This document shows, in pieces, positions 53,232-61,820 of a DNA stretch of 64,000 nt. Source of the DNA: SZUA-100 sp965248135 (lineage in GTDB: Bacteria; Pseudomonadota; Alphaproteobacteria; Rhizobiales; Rhizobiaceae); the NCBI GenBank assembly GCA_965248135.1, contig CBDFIN010000011.1, forward strand, positions 186,001 to 250,000, written 5' to 3'. The notes beneath the pieces were generated by a model, which searched no databases, was not told where the DNA came from, and saw only the letters and a program-made list of their open reading frames with translations. The translations under genes and the position numbers were made by a program. The number at the start of each line of letters is the position of its first letter. Positions within the stretch are counted from its first letter, which is position 1.

Positions 53232-54032
53232 ATGAAGCGTTTTAGCTGGTTCATTCCAACGCTCTATATTTTGTTCCTTATGCTGCCAATCTATTGGCTG
53301 GTGACGATGTCGTTTAAGACCACCAATGAAATATTGGGCTCATTTACCTTGTTTCCGCAACAGTTCACCCTGGAGAATTACGCCAAAATATTTACCGATC
53401 CATCGTGGTATTGGGGGTACATAAATTCCATCATCTACGTTTCCATCAACACTATCATATCTGTGACGGTGGCCTTGCCTGCCGCCTATGCGTTCTCGCG
53501 TTACCGGTTTTTGGGCGACAAACACCTGTTCTTCTGGCTGTTGACCAACCGCATGGCGCCGGCAGCGGTGTTTGCACTGCCGTTTTTCCAACTATATTCT
53601 GCGGTGGGCCTTTTTGATACCCACTTCGCGGTGGCGCTGGCTCACACACTATTCAATATCCCCTTGTCGGTTTGGATCCTTGAAGGTTTTATGTCAGGCG
53701 TGCCACGCCAACTCGATGAAACTGCCTACGTCGACGGTTATTCATTCCCAACCTTTTTCGTCAAAATCTTTATACCGACAATTGCGGCGGGTATTGGTGT
53801 TGCGGCGTTTTTCTGCTTCATGTTTTCCTGGGTTGAATTGTTGCTGGCTAAAACACTCACGGCCGTCTATGCCAAGCCCATTGCGGCGATCATGACGCGT
53901 ACGGCCTCGACATCCGGCTATGAATTGGGTCTGCTGGCAGCGGCGGGAACGCTTACAATCATTCCAGGTGCAATTGTCATTTATTTCGTCAGAAACTACA
54001 TCGCCAAGGGTTTTGCCCTGGGCAGGGTTTAG
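53232..54032 (+). CDS. glpQ: Glycerol ABC transporter permease GlpQ
   Basis: A 266-residue MalG-like permease with an N-terminal helix (WFIPTLYILFLMLPIYWLVT), AAYAFSRYRFLGDKHLFFWL, the EAA loop DETAYVDGYSFPTFFVKIFI and FCFMFSWVELLLAKTLTAV. It starts 1 bp after glpP. The paralogue at 54369-55172 is close in sequence, above all in this last region. Confidence 0.9.
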   Translation: MKRFSWFIPTLYILFLMLPIYWLVTMSFKTTNEILGSFTLFPQQFTLENYAKIFTDPSWYWGYINSIIYVSINTIISVTVALPAAYAFSRYRFLGDKHLFFWLLTNRMAPAAVFALPFFQLYSAVGLFDTHFAVALAHTLFNIPLSVWILEGFMSGVPRQLDETAYVDGYSFPTFFVKIFIPTIAAGIGVAAFFCFMFSWVELLLAKTLTAVYAKPIAAIMTRTASTSGYELGLLAAAGTLTIIPGAIVIYFVRNYIAKGFALGRV

Positions 54033-54041
54033 GGAGTTACC

Positions 54042-54365
54042 ATGGAGGATGCGGTATTTTTCAGTGCTCAATGGTGGACCCAGCCACTCGGCACCTGGAT
54101 GGCGTGGACGCGGGTGACAATCGCCTTTTTTCTTTTCATCGTCCTGGCAATAGCAAGTATGGGTATTTGGGAACGCATCACGCCGGGAGGGGCTCCCAGG
54201 TATGGGATTTTTGCGCTTGATACAACTCGCGGCGACAGGCTGTTCATTTCGCTGCTTGGTAGCGCATTCATTTTTATTGGATGGTTGTTTTTCTTTGGCA
54301 CCCCAATCTGGTGGCCACTATTGATCGCATTATGTTGGGGAACCTTCGTCTTCAGGTATGTTTAG
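54042..54365 (+). CDS. DUF2160 small membrane protein linked to the glycerol importer
   Basis: A 107-residue protein with about three hydrophobic helices (RVTIAFFLFIVLAIASMGIW, FISLLGSAFIFIGWLFFFGT, and a third near the end) separated by a short charged loop RITPGGAPRYGIFALDTTRG. It belongs to the DUF2160 family, which regularly follows glycerol ABC operons in proteobacteria. It starts 9 bp after glpQ, so it is co-transcribed. A role as accessory subunit of the transporter is inferred from this linkage only. Confidence 0.82.
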   Translation: MEDAVFFSAQWWTQPLGTWMAWTRVTIAFFLFIVLAIASMGIWERITPGGAPRYGIFALDTTRGDRLFISLLGSAFIFIGWLFFFGTPIWWPLLIALCWGTFVFRYV

Positions 54366-54368
54366 CGT

Positions 54369-55172
54369 TCACCTGACCTGGCCCATGGAAAAACCGCGGG
54401 CGAGATGCTTTTTCATGAAAACAATCAGAACCACTCCAGGGATCAAAGTCAAAACCCCGGCAGCGGAAAGCAGCGAGACATTGGCAGCAAAAATTCCGCC
54501 CGCCCGGCTCATTACGGCACCAATCGGCTTGGCATGAACCGTTGTCAGTGCGTTGGCGAGCAACAATTCAACCCAGGAAAACATGAAACAGAAAAATGCC
54601 GTAACCGCGATGCCTGGTGCAATTTGTGGCACTAAAATGCGGATAAAAAACCTCGGCAGACTATAGCCGTCAACCATAGCCATTTCATCAATCTCGCGTG
54701 ACACCGACGAGACAAACCCTTCGAGAATCCATATGGCGATGGGCACATTGAAAAAACAATGGGCAAGAGCAACCGCAATATAGGTATCGATCAGATTGAA
54801 CTGGGAGAATATCTGAACGAAGGGCACCAAAAGGATTGCAGGTGCCATCATACGGAACGCCAGAAACAGAAAAAACAAGGCTCGGTCGCCAAAGAAACGA
54901 TAGCGTGAAAAGGCATAGGCTGCGGGTACCGCGACAAAAACCGATATTGTAACATTCATCAAAACATAAATACCGGCGTTCACATAACCGAAATACCAAC
55001 CTGGTTCGCTCAGGATCAATTGATAATTTTCAATCGTCGGATTTCCTGGCCACCAGCTTAATGAGGAAAAAATTTCGCGGTTGGTCTTGAAACTCATCAA
55101 GACAAGCCAGTAAATCGGCACCATGAGAAATAGCGTATAAATGGCTGGCGCAAGTGACAGTCTTCGGGTCAT
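54369..55172 (-). CDS. Sugar/polyol ABC permease, GlpQ-like paralogue
   Basis: A 267-residue MalG-like permease: APAIYTLFLMVPIYWLVLMS, AAYAFSRYRFFGDRALFFLF, EAA loop EIDEMAMVDGYSLPRFFIRI and FCFMFSWVELLLANALTTVH, the last nearly the same as in GlpQ. It overlaps the upstream permease by 4 bp (ATGA). No ATPase or binding protein accompanies the pair, so it may share GlpS, GlpT and GlpV, or be the remainder of a second glycerol or polyol importer. The frame is intact. Confidence 0.87.
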   Translation of the reverse strand: MTRRLSLAPAIYTLFLMVPIYWLVLMSFKTNREIFSSLSWWPGNPTIENYQLILSEPGWYFGYVNAGIYVLMNVTISVFVAVPAAYAFSRYRFFGDRALFFLFLAFRMMAPAILLVPFVQIFSQFNLIDTYIAVALAHCFFNVPIAIWILEGFVSSVSREIDEMAMVDGYSLPRFFIRILVPQIAPGIAVTAFFCFMFSWVELLLANALTTVHAKPIGAVMSRAGGIFAANVSLLSAAGVLTLIPGVVLIVFMKKHLARGFSMGQVR

Positions 55173-56044
55173 TGGTAAATCTCTGCCGTATTGCCTGACT
55201 TGCGTGGCACGATGAGAGAAAAGAAAACCCAGGAAACACAAAGGACAATCGCGAAGTAAATCACCGACATGGCGCCACCTTCACCCAGTTCAAACTCAAT
55301 GGTCGCCGTCTGGACCAAATCGTGCGACAAAAACGTAGTTGAGAGGCCAGGACCACCCTTGGTGATCACATAGGTCTCGATATAGATTATGAAGCTGTCC
55401 ATGAACCGCAAAAGCACTGCAATAAGCAGAACCAGCCGCAGTTTCGGCAATTGGATGTAGCGAAATATTGCCCAATTGCTGGCTCCATCGATTTTTGCAG
55501 CCTGATAATATTCTACAGGAATGGCCCGCAAGCCCGCAAAACACAATAAAACAACCAGACTTGTCCAATGCCAGGTATCCATCAGACCCAGTGTCAGCCA
55601 GGCCACCAACGGATTGTTCATATCATAGTTGAAACCAAGCCAGCCGGCACCGGCGCCAAGCAACCCGGCATGTGGCAATGTCAATATCTTCCAGATATAG
55701 CCGACCACCAGCGTTGGCGTTAGCAGAGGAATGGCCATCATGACAATGTATATGTTCGACAATAGGCCCTTTGCCGGCAGCCGCAAAGCGATGTAAATTC
55801 CAAGTGGAATTTCTACCAGCAGCACCATAGCCGAAAAGCCGAAACTGCGGGCCAGGGTGGCGAAGAAATCCCGGGAGGAAAATACGTATTGATACCAGGC
55901 TGAACCGACCCAGAAAAAATGATTGCCGGCAAAGGTATCATGCATGGAATAAAATACGACGAAGGCAAATGGAACCACGCCGCACAAAGCCATCACCACC
56001 AGAGCAGGTGTCAAAAATGCGTATGCAGTTTTATTACGAGCCAT
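55169..56044 (-). CDS. Sugar/polyol ABC permease, GlpP-like paralogue
   Basis: A 291-residue MalF-like permease starting MARNKTAYAFLTPALVVMAL, with SMHDTFAGNHFFWVGSAWYQ, WLTLGLMDTWHWTSLVVLL, the EAA loop YYQAAKIDGASNWAIFRYIQ and VITKGGPGLSTTFLSHD. The EAA loop is almost that of GlpP. First of a two-gene unit that converges on the glycerol operon. Upstream there is no binding-protein gene before DUF1127. The start at 56044 matches family length. Confidence 0.87.
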   Translation of the reverse strand: MARNKTAYAFLTPALVVMALCGVVPFAFVVFYSMHDTFAGNHFFWVGSAWYQYVFSSRDFFATLARSFGFSAMVLLVEIPLGIYIALRLPAKGLLSNIYIVMMAIPLLTPTLVVGYIWKILTLPHAGLLGAGAGWLGFNYDMNNPLVAWLTLGLMDTWHWTSLVVLLCFAGLRAIPVEYYQAAKIDGASNWAIFRYIQLPKLRLVLLIAVLLRFMDSFIIYIETYVITKGGPGLSTTFLSHDLVQTATIEFELGEGGAMSVIYFAIVLCVSWVFFSLIVPRKSGNTAEIYQ

Positions 56045-56223
56045 GACTACCAGGGACTGTGAAATGGACTGTAATTGACGCGCAGGATTTCTTTTCAACA
56101 GCACCAATTGTGACCACAAACGCAATAACACAAATATTGACGGATTGCATGATGCTTGCACGCGGCACCTTGGTATAAGCTGGCATACCAATATAGACCC
56201 CTATGATTTCGGTTTTGAAAGCA

Positions 56224-56499
56224 CTACGTCCGGCATGATGCGCGGTGAATTGCCGGGTGTGGCTTGCCATCGGTGGTTTTGTGCCGCAACAGATCAACAG
56301 GAATATCGGCATATGCTCTGTGCGCCTCGCATGCGGCGTCTTCATGAGATATGCCTATGTCTTTGAGCGCCCGGTGATCAAGTTTGCTGAGTTCCCGCCG
56401 CTCCTTATGCACCTGCGCTCTCAACTCAAGCAGAAGGAAATAGTCGACGATTTTGCGCTGCGAATGCCAAAAAAACTGCCCAATACTGCTATTATTCAT
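56224..56499 (-). CDS. DUF1127-family small protein
   Basis: A 91-residue protein whose central part ERRELSKLDHRALKDIGIS fits DUF1127 (L-x-x-L-x-D-R-x-L-x-D-I-G-I-S), followed by DAACEAHRAYADIPVDLL. In alphaproteobacteria such proteins have been tied to RNA binding and to phosphate and carbon control. No signal or membrane segment. It is divergent from the LysR gene at 56628. Confidence 0.78.
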   Translation of the reverse strand: MNNSSIGQFFWHSQRKIVDYFLLLELRAQVHKERRELSKLDHRALKDIGISHEDAACEAHRAYADIPVDLLRHKTTDGKPHPAIHRASCRT

Positions 56500-56627
56500 T
56501 GAAGATTGCCCTTTTCCTTGAAGTTGCGATCGAACTCGCTTGACAAATAAATAAGTTCAAGGCGGCCTTGCCTGCAAAGCATCATTTCTCTACCATGCAT
56601 GAGAAAATCTCATGCTCTCGAGGAAAA

Positions 56628-57542
56628 ATGGCACGCAAACTTCCTTCCATGAATGCGCTTGTTGCCTTCGAGGCGGCAGCGCGCCATGAAAGTTTTACCC
56701 GCGCGTCGAAGGAGCTTTGTGTCACCCAGGGCGCGGTTAGCCATCAGGTAAAGGCACTGGAAACCGAACTGGGTTTCCTGCTCTTTAACCGGCGGCCCCA
56801 GCGGTTGGTTTTGACCTCTGCGGGCCGTGACTATTTCATCGTCGTTCGCGAGGCGCTGGATCGCATTGCGGTTGGTACCGACAATCTGCTGAAGCGGCAG
56901 AATTCCGGGGTTCTAACCGTCAGCACGTCGCCCAATTTTGCCTCCAAATGGCTGGTGCACCGGCTTGGGCGTTTCACCGATTCCTTCCCGCAGATCGACC
57001 TCAGGTTGAGTGCCGTCAAACATCACGTGGATTTTGCTCAAGAAGATGTCGACATCGCCGTTAGACATGGCGATGGCTCTGAATCGGGATTGCACATGAC
57101 CAGACTTTATGCCGAGGAACTGTTTCCCGTGTGCAGCCCAAAGCTGATGGCAGACAAAAACTCGCTCAATGATATTGCTAATCTTTTTCATCACAATCTG
57201 TTGCACTTTGAAAATCGCCATGACTGGTCCAGATGGCTGGAGGCCGCCGGCATCGGCAATATCGATCTTTCGCGCGGTCCGATTTTTGATCAGGCCAGCG
57301 TGGTGATCGATGCGGCGGTCAGCGGTCAGGGCGTGGCCTTGGCGCGAACCGGCCTTGCCGCCCATGATTTGATATGCGGGCACCTGGTGCGGCCTTCTTC
57401 GGTGGCGCTGAAAGTCGACTACGCCTATTGGATTGTCTGCCCCAGAGCCACCGCAAACCTGCCGAAGATTGAACTTTTTCGCCATTGGCTGCTGCACGAG
57501 GCGGCCGATGATGCAAGGCGCATGAAGGAGATTGGGGGATAG
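56628..57542 (+). CDS. LysR-family transcriptional regulator (GcvA-like)
   Basis: A 304-residue LTTR: MARKLPSMNALVAFEAAARH, ESFTRASKELCVTQGAVSHQ and VKALETELGFLLFNRRPQRL make the winged helix; VDIAVRHGDGSESGLHMTRL and AVSGQGVALARTGLAAHDLI mark the GcvA/AmpR-like effector domain. GAGGAAAA precedes the ATG at 56628. Its target is not obvious: the genes on either side are a DUF1127 protein and a toxin-antitoxin pair. Confidence 0.88.
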   Translation: MARKLPSMNALVAFEAAARHESFTRASKELCVTQGAVSHQVKALETELGFLLFNRRPQRLVLTSAGRDYFIVVREALDRIAVGTDNLLKRQNSGVLTVSTSPNFASKWLVHRLGRFTDSFPQIDLRLSAVKHHVDFAQEDVDIAVRHGDGSESGLHMTRLYAEELFPVCSPKLMADKNSLNDIANLFHHNLLHFENRHDWSRWLEAAGIGNIDLSRGPIFDQASVVIDAAVSGQGVALARTGLAAHDLICGHLVRPSSVALKVDYAYWIVCPRATANLPKIELFRHWLLHEAADDARRMKEIGG

Positions 57543-57676
57543 GGTGAAGATTCATAATTGCGAATGTGGGCGGTTGTTGTTACAGCTGAAAATTGGATAA
57601 TGTCCATTATGGAGCCTATTTGAAATAGGAATATGTTCTTGTTGAAATTGTATGTACAAACGTGCACACTATATAA

Positions 57677-57982
57677 ATGTAGATTGAAGGTATTGAGTGG
57701 GATAGCGGCAATTGGCCTAAGTGTGGGAAACATGGTGTGAGCCAAACCGAAATTGAACACGTTTTGCGAGAGAATAACTTAGTGTTCCCCGATCCTCATC
57801 TTGATGAACGGCGCTATTTTACAGCCGGGCAAACGCCGTCAGGCCGACATGTGTTTGTTGTGTTTACGCATCGGGAGCGAGAAGCGGGAATGTTTATACG
57901 CCCGATCAGCGAACGATACATGCATAGAAAGGAGGTGGAGAAGTATGAAAAAGCCAAAACCATGGCCGACTTTAAAAACTGA
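57677..57982 (+). pseudogene. brnT: BrnT-type toxin with a stop at codon 2
   Basis: From 57683 the sequence reads I-E-G-I-E-W-D-S-G-N-W, then KCGKHGVSQTEIEHVLRENN and GRHVFVVFTHREREAGMFIR, ending ISERYMHRKEVEKYEKAKT, a full BrnT ribonuclease toxin. The natural ATG at 57677 is followed at once by TAG; a C-to-T change in CAG would explain it. The only later in-frame start is GTG at 57737, which would drop about 20 residues including the conserved E-W-D. The toxin is therefore probably silenced or poorly made. The 3' end overlaps the antitoxin gene. Confidence 0.75.
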
Positions 57983-58205
57983 TGAAGAGGCCGAAAAGTT
58001 TGTAGCTGAAGCTGATCTGTCTGAATATGACTGGGGCGCGATGAAGCCTGTCCGGCATGAATTTGAAGACAAGAGCGCCCGCGTTAATATGCGTCTTTCC
58101 GAAAGCCAGTTATCCAAGATTAAAGCAGAAGCTAAAAAACGAGGCGTAAAGTATCAACGTTTCATGCGTGAACTGCTTGACCGAGGAATGCAGACCCTGA
58201 GATGA
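57945..58205 (+). CDS. brnA: BrnA-type antitoxin
   Basis: An 86-residue protein: MKKPKPWPTLKTDEEAEKFV and LSEYDWGAMKPVRHEFEDKS, then a ribbon-helix-helix C-terminal half (ARVNMRLSESQLSKIKAEAK, KYQRFMRELLDRG). BrnA binds BrnT and represses the operon. It has a strong AAAGGAGGTGG site and overlaps the 3' end of brnT by 38 bp. The frame is intact even though the toxin gene is damaged. Confidence 0.85.
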   Translation: MKKPKPWPTLKTDEEAEKFVAEADLSEYDWGAMKPVRHEFEDKSARVNMRLSESQLSKIKAEAKKRGVKYQRFMRELLDRGMQTLR

Positions 58206-58211
58206 TCTGTG

Positions 58212-58276
58212 AAACAGAATTGACTATTGGACTAAGCCGCTGCGCGGCAGGGGTTATCCAATAGCCTATTCTGTTT
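58212..58276. terminator. Long interrupted palindrome after brnA
   Basis: AAACAGAAT and CTATTGGA pair with TCCAATAG and ATTCTGTTT around a GC-rich centre (CCGCTGCGCGGC). It starts 7 bp after the antitoxin stop and may end its transcript. From 58277 to 58652 I see no gene I can support. Confidence 0.6.
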
Positions 58277-58652
58277 AACAAGGCGTGGATTTGAGCGGTT
58301 TTTTTAAGTGTCCCCCTACATTATCCTGCCAAATTGGCTTTGGATTTGAAACAGTTATGTTCCAATCTGCTTCATCTGAGTGTTTTTCCTGCCAAGCGGA
58401 GATCGGCTTTATCTCACCAAAGCAGAGAGAGGCCATTTTGTGGACGGCATCAAACGCGTCCAAACGATGCGTGCGTACCCTGCTAACCGTTGCGCTCTGC
58501 CGTAATTCCAAACCCGTGCTGCCAGGCAAATTGAATTTAAAAATCCGGTGGTCGTATTCAAGTTTCGGAAAAAAAACCGCAAGCGCACCGTCGGTCGAGT
58601 TGCGTGGCCGCGCCCTCTTGACCCGCCACCACAACCGGGCCACATGAGACGC

Positions 58653-59612
58653 ATGGAAAATACCGCCGAACTTCGCGTTGCCGATGCGCCCTCGAACAAC
58701 TGGGTTTACCGTGTTCTGCCGCAGGTGTTGTGGCCCTATGCGCAGCTTGCCCGCTGGGACCGGCCGATAGGCTGGCGGCTTTTGTTGGCGCCCTGCTGGT
58801 GGTCGCTGGCCATGGCGCTCAATGTCAAGCTTGGCCATGGTTCGCCGGCCAATGATATTATCCCACAATTTGTCCTTTTTATCGTCCTGTTCATGGTTGG
58901 CGCCATTGCCATGCGCGGCGCCGGCTGCACCTATAATGATCTGGTCGACGAAGAATATGACGCCAAGGTCGCCCGCACCGCCTCAAGGCCCATTCCATCC
59001 GGCAGGGTAAGTCGCAGCCAGGCAAAGCTCTTTTTGCTACTGCAACTGGCGGTTGGAGCGATTATCCTATATTCATTCAACTGGTTTGCGATTTGGCTGG
59101 GCATCGCCTCGCTGATCATCGTGATGATCTATCCCTTTGCCAAACGGGTGACTGACTGGCCGCAATTTGTGCTCGGACTGGCATTTTCCTGGGGAGCGTT
59201 GCTTGGTTGGGCGGCGATTTTCGCCACCCTCGACTGGCCACCGCTGGTGCTCTATTGGGGTTCGATTCTTTGGGTCATCGGCTATGACACGATCTATGCT
59301 CACCAGGACACCGAAGATGATGCGCTGATCGGTGTGCGCTCGACAGCCAGGCTGTTTGGTGCCAGAACAAAACCCGTTCTGGCGATGTTATACACTGGTG
59401 CGTTGGTGTTATTTGGCCTGGCGTTCTGGTTAAGCGACCTTGCCTGGCCAGCCTATCTGGGTGTTGCGGCGGGCGCTGCCCAAATGATGTGGCAGATCAA
59501 GGTGCTTGATATCAACGATCCGGAGCAATGTCTAAAACTGTTCAAGTCGAACCGGTATTTTGGCTGGCTGGTGTTTTTGGGTCTTTTGGCTGCGGCTTTT
59601 GCGGTTTACTAA
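58653..59612 (+). CDS. ubiA: 4-hydroxybenzoate polyprenyltransferase
   Basis: UbiA attaches the polyprenyl chain to 4-hydroxybenzoate in ubiquinone synthesis at the inner membrane. The 319-residue product has about eight hydrophobic helices. The first aspartate-rich motif is GAGCTYNDLVDEEYDAKVAR and the second YDTIYAHQDTEDDALIGVRS, both needed to hold magnesium and the diphosphate. N-terminal LWPYAQLARWDRPIGWRLLL is typical of the alphaproteobacterial enzyme. An ATG at 58644 is an alternative. Its last codons overlap the convergent DUF6101 gene. Confidence 0.95.
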   Translation: MENTAELRVADAPSNNWVYRVLPQVLWPYAQLARWDRPIGWRLLLAPCWWSLAMALNVKLGHGSPANDIIPQFVLFIVLFMVGAIAMRGAGCTYNDLVDEEYDAKVARTASRPIPSGRVSRSQAKLFLLLQLAVGAIILYSFNWFAIWLGIASLIIVMIYPFAKRVTDWPQFVLGLAFSWGALLGWAAIFATLDWPPLVLYWGSILWVIGYDTIYAHQDTEDDALIGVRSTARLFGARTKPVLAMLYTGALVLFGLAFWLSDLAWPAYLGVAAGAAQMMWQIKVLDINDPEQCLKLFKSNRYFGWLVFLGLLAAAFAVY

Positions 59613-60187
59613 TTGCGGGCGATAATTTCATCCGCTGACAATTTTACCACTTCACTTACCGTGCTGGTTTTGCGGCGCAGCAAAAAGCGTGGCCGGCGGC
59701 GCACCGCATTGCGGCGGCGGCGGCGCGGTTTGACAGGTTCTATCTTGAGCGCACCAAGCGTGTTTTGCACCCGGGCAACAGCGCCGTCGATACCGATCAT
59801 CAGCATCGGCAGACACAATGTCCGGCTCCAAGAGTGCCAGTCGGCGGCCACATCATCAAGATTGTCGGAAACCAGCAGCGGCACCGACATTGCCTCGTCC
59901 TGGTGCAGCAATTCCAGCGTTACCGTGGTCTTGCCGGCGGCGTCTTCGAAGGCTCGTGCAGCCACGCCGCGAAACGCCTTTGCCGGCAGCGCCATAGAAA
60001 GCGGCAAGCCGCAGCCAAGCGTGCGCTTCATGACGGCGCCTTCTAAATCGACTGTAAAGGATACGCTTTCCTGCACTCTTTCGCGCCGGTCATAGCTGAC
60101 CTGTTGCGGCAGAAAATAGGGGTCAAGCCGTAATTCGGTCTCTGCCCATACGGGTTTAGCCCCCGCCATTGCCGGATTGGTGTTCAT
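59609..60187 (-). CDS. DUF6101 family protein
   Basis: A 192-residue protein of the rhizobial DUF6101 family. ELRLDPYFLPQQVSYDRRER and VSFTVDLEGAVMKRTLGCGL begin the core, VTLELLHQDEAMSVPLLVSD and WSRTLCLPMLMI follow, then a tail dense in arginine (EPVKPRRRRRNAVRRRPRFL). Function unknown. I start at the ATG with GAGG eight bases upstream; an earlier TTG adds 26 residues. It is convergent with ubiA. Confidence 0.82.
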   Translation of the reverse strand: MNTNPAMAGAKPVWAETELRLDPYFLPQQVSYDRRERVQESVSFTVDLEGAVMKRTLGCGLPLSMALPAKAFRGVAARAFEDAAGKTTVTLELLHQDEAMSVPLLVSDNLDDVAADWHSWSRTLCLPMLMIGIDGAVARVQNTLGALKIEPVKPRRRRRNAVRRRPRFLLRRKTSTVSEVVKLSADEIIARN

Positions 60188-60380
60188 GGTCGCCTCACTG
60201 TTGTCCCCAAGAGCCTGATCGGTCTCTTCGTTGCGGGCCTTTTGGCCTCTGCTTGTGGTAGACAATAGCGGTGGAGGTACGAAATTCGCTTAAGAATACT
60301 GGTTAAGAAAAGTTGAGTTGTAACAAGGTTACCACTTTGTCACACCTTGTAAGATGTTGGTAACATCGGTTGCCGGAATA

Positions 60381-61820
60381 TTAAGACCGGTGCAAAACCT
60401 TGCCCGGGTTCATGATGCCGCGAGGATCGAATGCCTGTTTGATGCGGCGCATCAAATCCAGCTCGAGCGGTGATTTCGCCAGCACGAGTTCCTCCCGCTT
60501 CATCAGCCCGATGCCGTGTTCAGCGGAAATCGAGCCGTTGAACTTGTGCACCAACTCGTGCACCGCGCGATTGATTGCCTCGCGCATTGCCATGAAGGCC
60601 TGGATATCTTCACCCGTCGGTTGGGAGATATTGTAGTGGATATTGCCGTCGCCCAGATGGCCAAAAGAAACGATGCGGCTTTCTGGCACCATAGCCAACA
60701 CCAGTTCTCCCGCCTGGTCGAGAAAATCGGGAACATCAGCCACGCCAACAGCGATATCATGCTTGATCGACCCGCCTTCGGGCTTTTGCGCCTCGGGCAG
60801 GGTTTCGCGCAAACGCCAAAAAGCCTGTTGCTGGGCGAGCGACTGGGCAATCACCGCATCGCAGACCAGTTCCTCACCAATCGCGCTGGTGAGCGAAGTC
60901 TCGATCAATGCGCGCGCATCCTGTTCGGAGCGGAATGATGAAATCTCCATCAATACATACCACGGATGAATGTCTCCAAGCGGATCTGACGTGGCAGGAA
61001 TATGGCGGGTGACGAATTCGATACCGATGCGCGGCATCAGCTCAAATGCGGTGAGGCCGGAACCGGCGATTGCCGCGGCCCGATTGAGCAGCAAAAGTGC
61101 CTTTGCCGGTGATTCGAGGCCGCAAAGGGCAACTTCTTTGGCCCGTGGTTTGGCATAGAGCTTAAGCACCGCTGCCGTGATCACCCCAAGCGTTCCCTCC
61201 GCACCGATGAACAAATCCTTCAGGTCATAGCCGGTATTGTCCTTGCGAAGCCGGCGCAGGCCGTCCCATATCTCACCGCTAGGCAACACCACCTCAAGCC
61301 CCAGCACCTGGTCGCGGGCATTGCCATAGGCAAGCACTGCGGTGCCGCCCGCATTGGTCGAAAGATTGCCGCCAATCTGGCAGGAGCCCTGCGAACCCAA
61401 CGATAGGGGAAAATAGCGGTCAAGCCGGTCGGCCTCCTGTTGCACGTTTGCCAGAATTGCTCCTGCCTCAACGGTGATGGAATTGCCGTTGAGATCGCGC
61501 GCGCGAATACGGTTCATGCGGGAGAGCGACAAAATCACCTCAGCCCGCTTTGGATTTGCCACCGCGCCGCCGACATGGCCGGTATTGCCGCCTTGCGGCA
61601 CAATCGCCGTGCCGGTGCGATTGGCAAGTGCCAGGATTGCAGCTACTTCCTCGGTATTGCCCGGGCGGAGCACCAGCGGCGTTCTGCTTTCATAGATACC
61701 GCGGTTTTCCTGTTGATAGACTTTCTTGTCCTCAGCCCGGGTCAGGGCGTATTGCTCACCGGTGATCGCGGCAAATTGAGCGATCAGTTCCTCAGGCAGA
61801 AGGGCACGGGAACTATTCAT
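60381..61820 (-). CDS. FAD-linked oxidoreductase (2-hydroxyacid / D-2-hydroxyglutarate dehydrogenase-like)
   Basis: A 479-residue enzyme of the GlcD / D-2-hydroxyglutarate dehydrogenase group. The FAD-binding PCMH domain (about 40-220) has VPQGGNTGHVGGAVANPKRA and GSQGSCQIGGNLSTNAGGTA; the C-terminal FAD-oxidase domain has SFGHLGDGNIHYNIS with metal-ligand histidines and SAEHGIGLMKREELVLAK. It oxidises a 2-hydroxy acid to the keto acid; which one is not clear. The ATG overlaps the stop of the upstream gene (TAATG), so the two are co-expressed. Confidence 0.88.
   Translation of the reverse strand: MNSSRALLPEELIAQFAAITGEQYALTRAEDKKVYQQENRGIYESRTPLVLRPGNTEEVAAILALANRTGTAIVPQGGNTGHVGGAVANPKRAEVILSLSRMNRIRARDLNGNSITVEAGAILANVQQEADRLDRYFPLSLGSQGSCQIGGNLSTNAGGTAVLAYGNARDQVLGLEVVLPSGEIWDGLRRLRKDNTGYDLKDLFIGAEGTLGVITAAVLKLYAKPRAKEVALCGLESPAKALLLLNRAAAIAGSGLTAFELMPRIGIEFVTRHIPATSDPLGDIHPWYVLMEISSFRSEQDARALIETSLTSAIGEELVCDAVIAQSLAQQQAFWRLRETLPEAQKPEGGSIKHDIAVGVADVPDFLDQAGELVLAMVPESRIVSFGHLGDGNIHYNISQPTGEDIQAFMAMREAINRAVHELVHKFNGSISAEHGIGLMKREELVLAKSPLELDLMRRIKQAFDPRGIMNPGKVLHRS

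Noticed and set aside
58275..58868. 197-residue minus-strand frame antisense to ubiA
   Set aside because: Its first half is a shadow of ubiA and the second half has no recognisable features.
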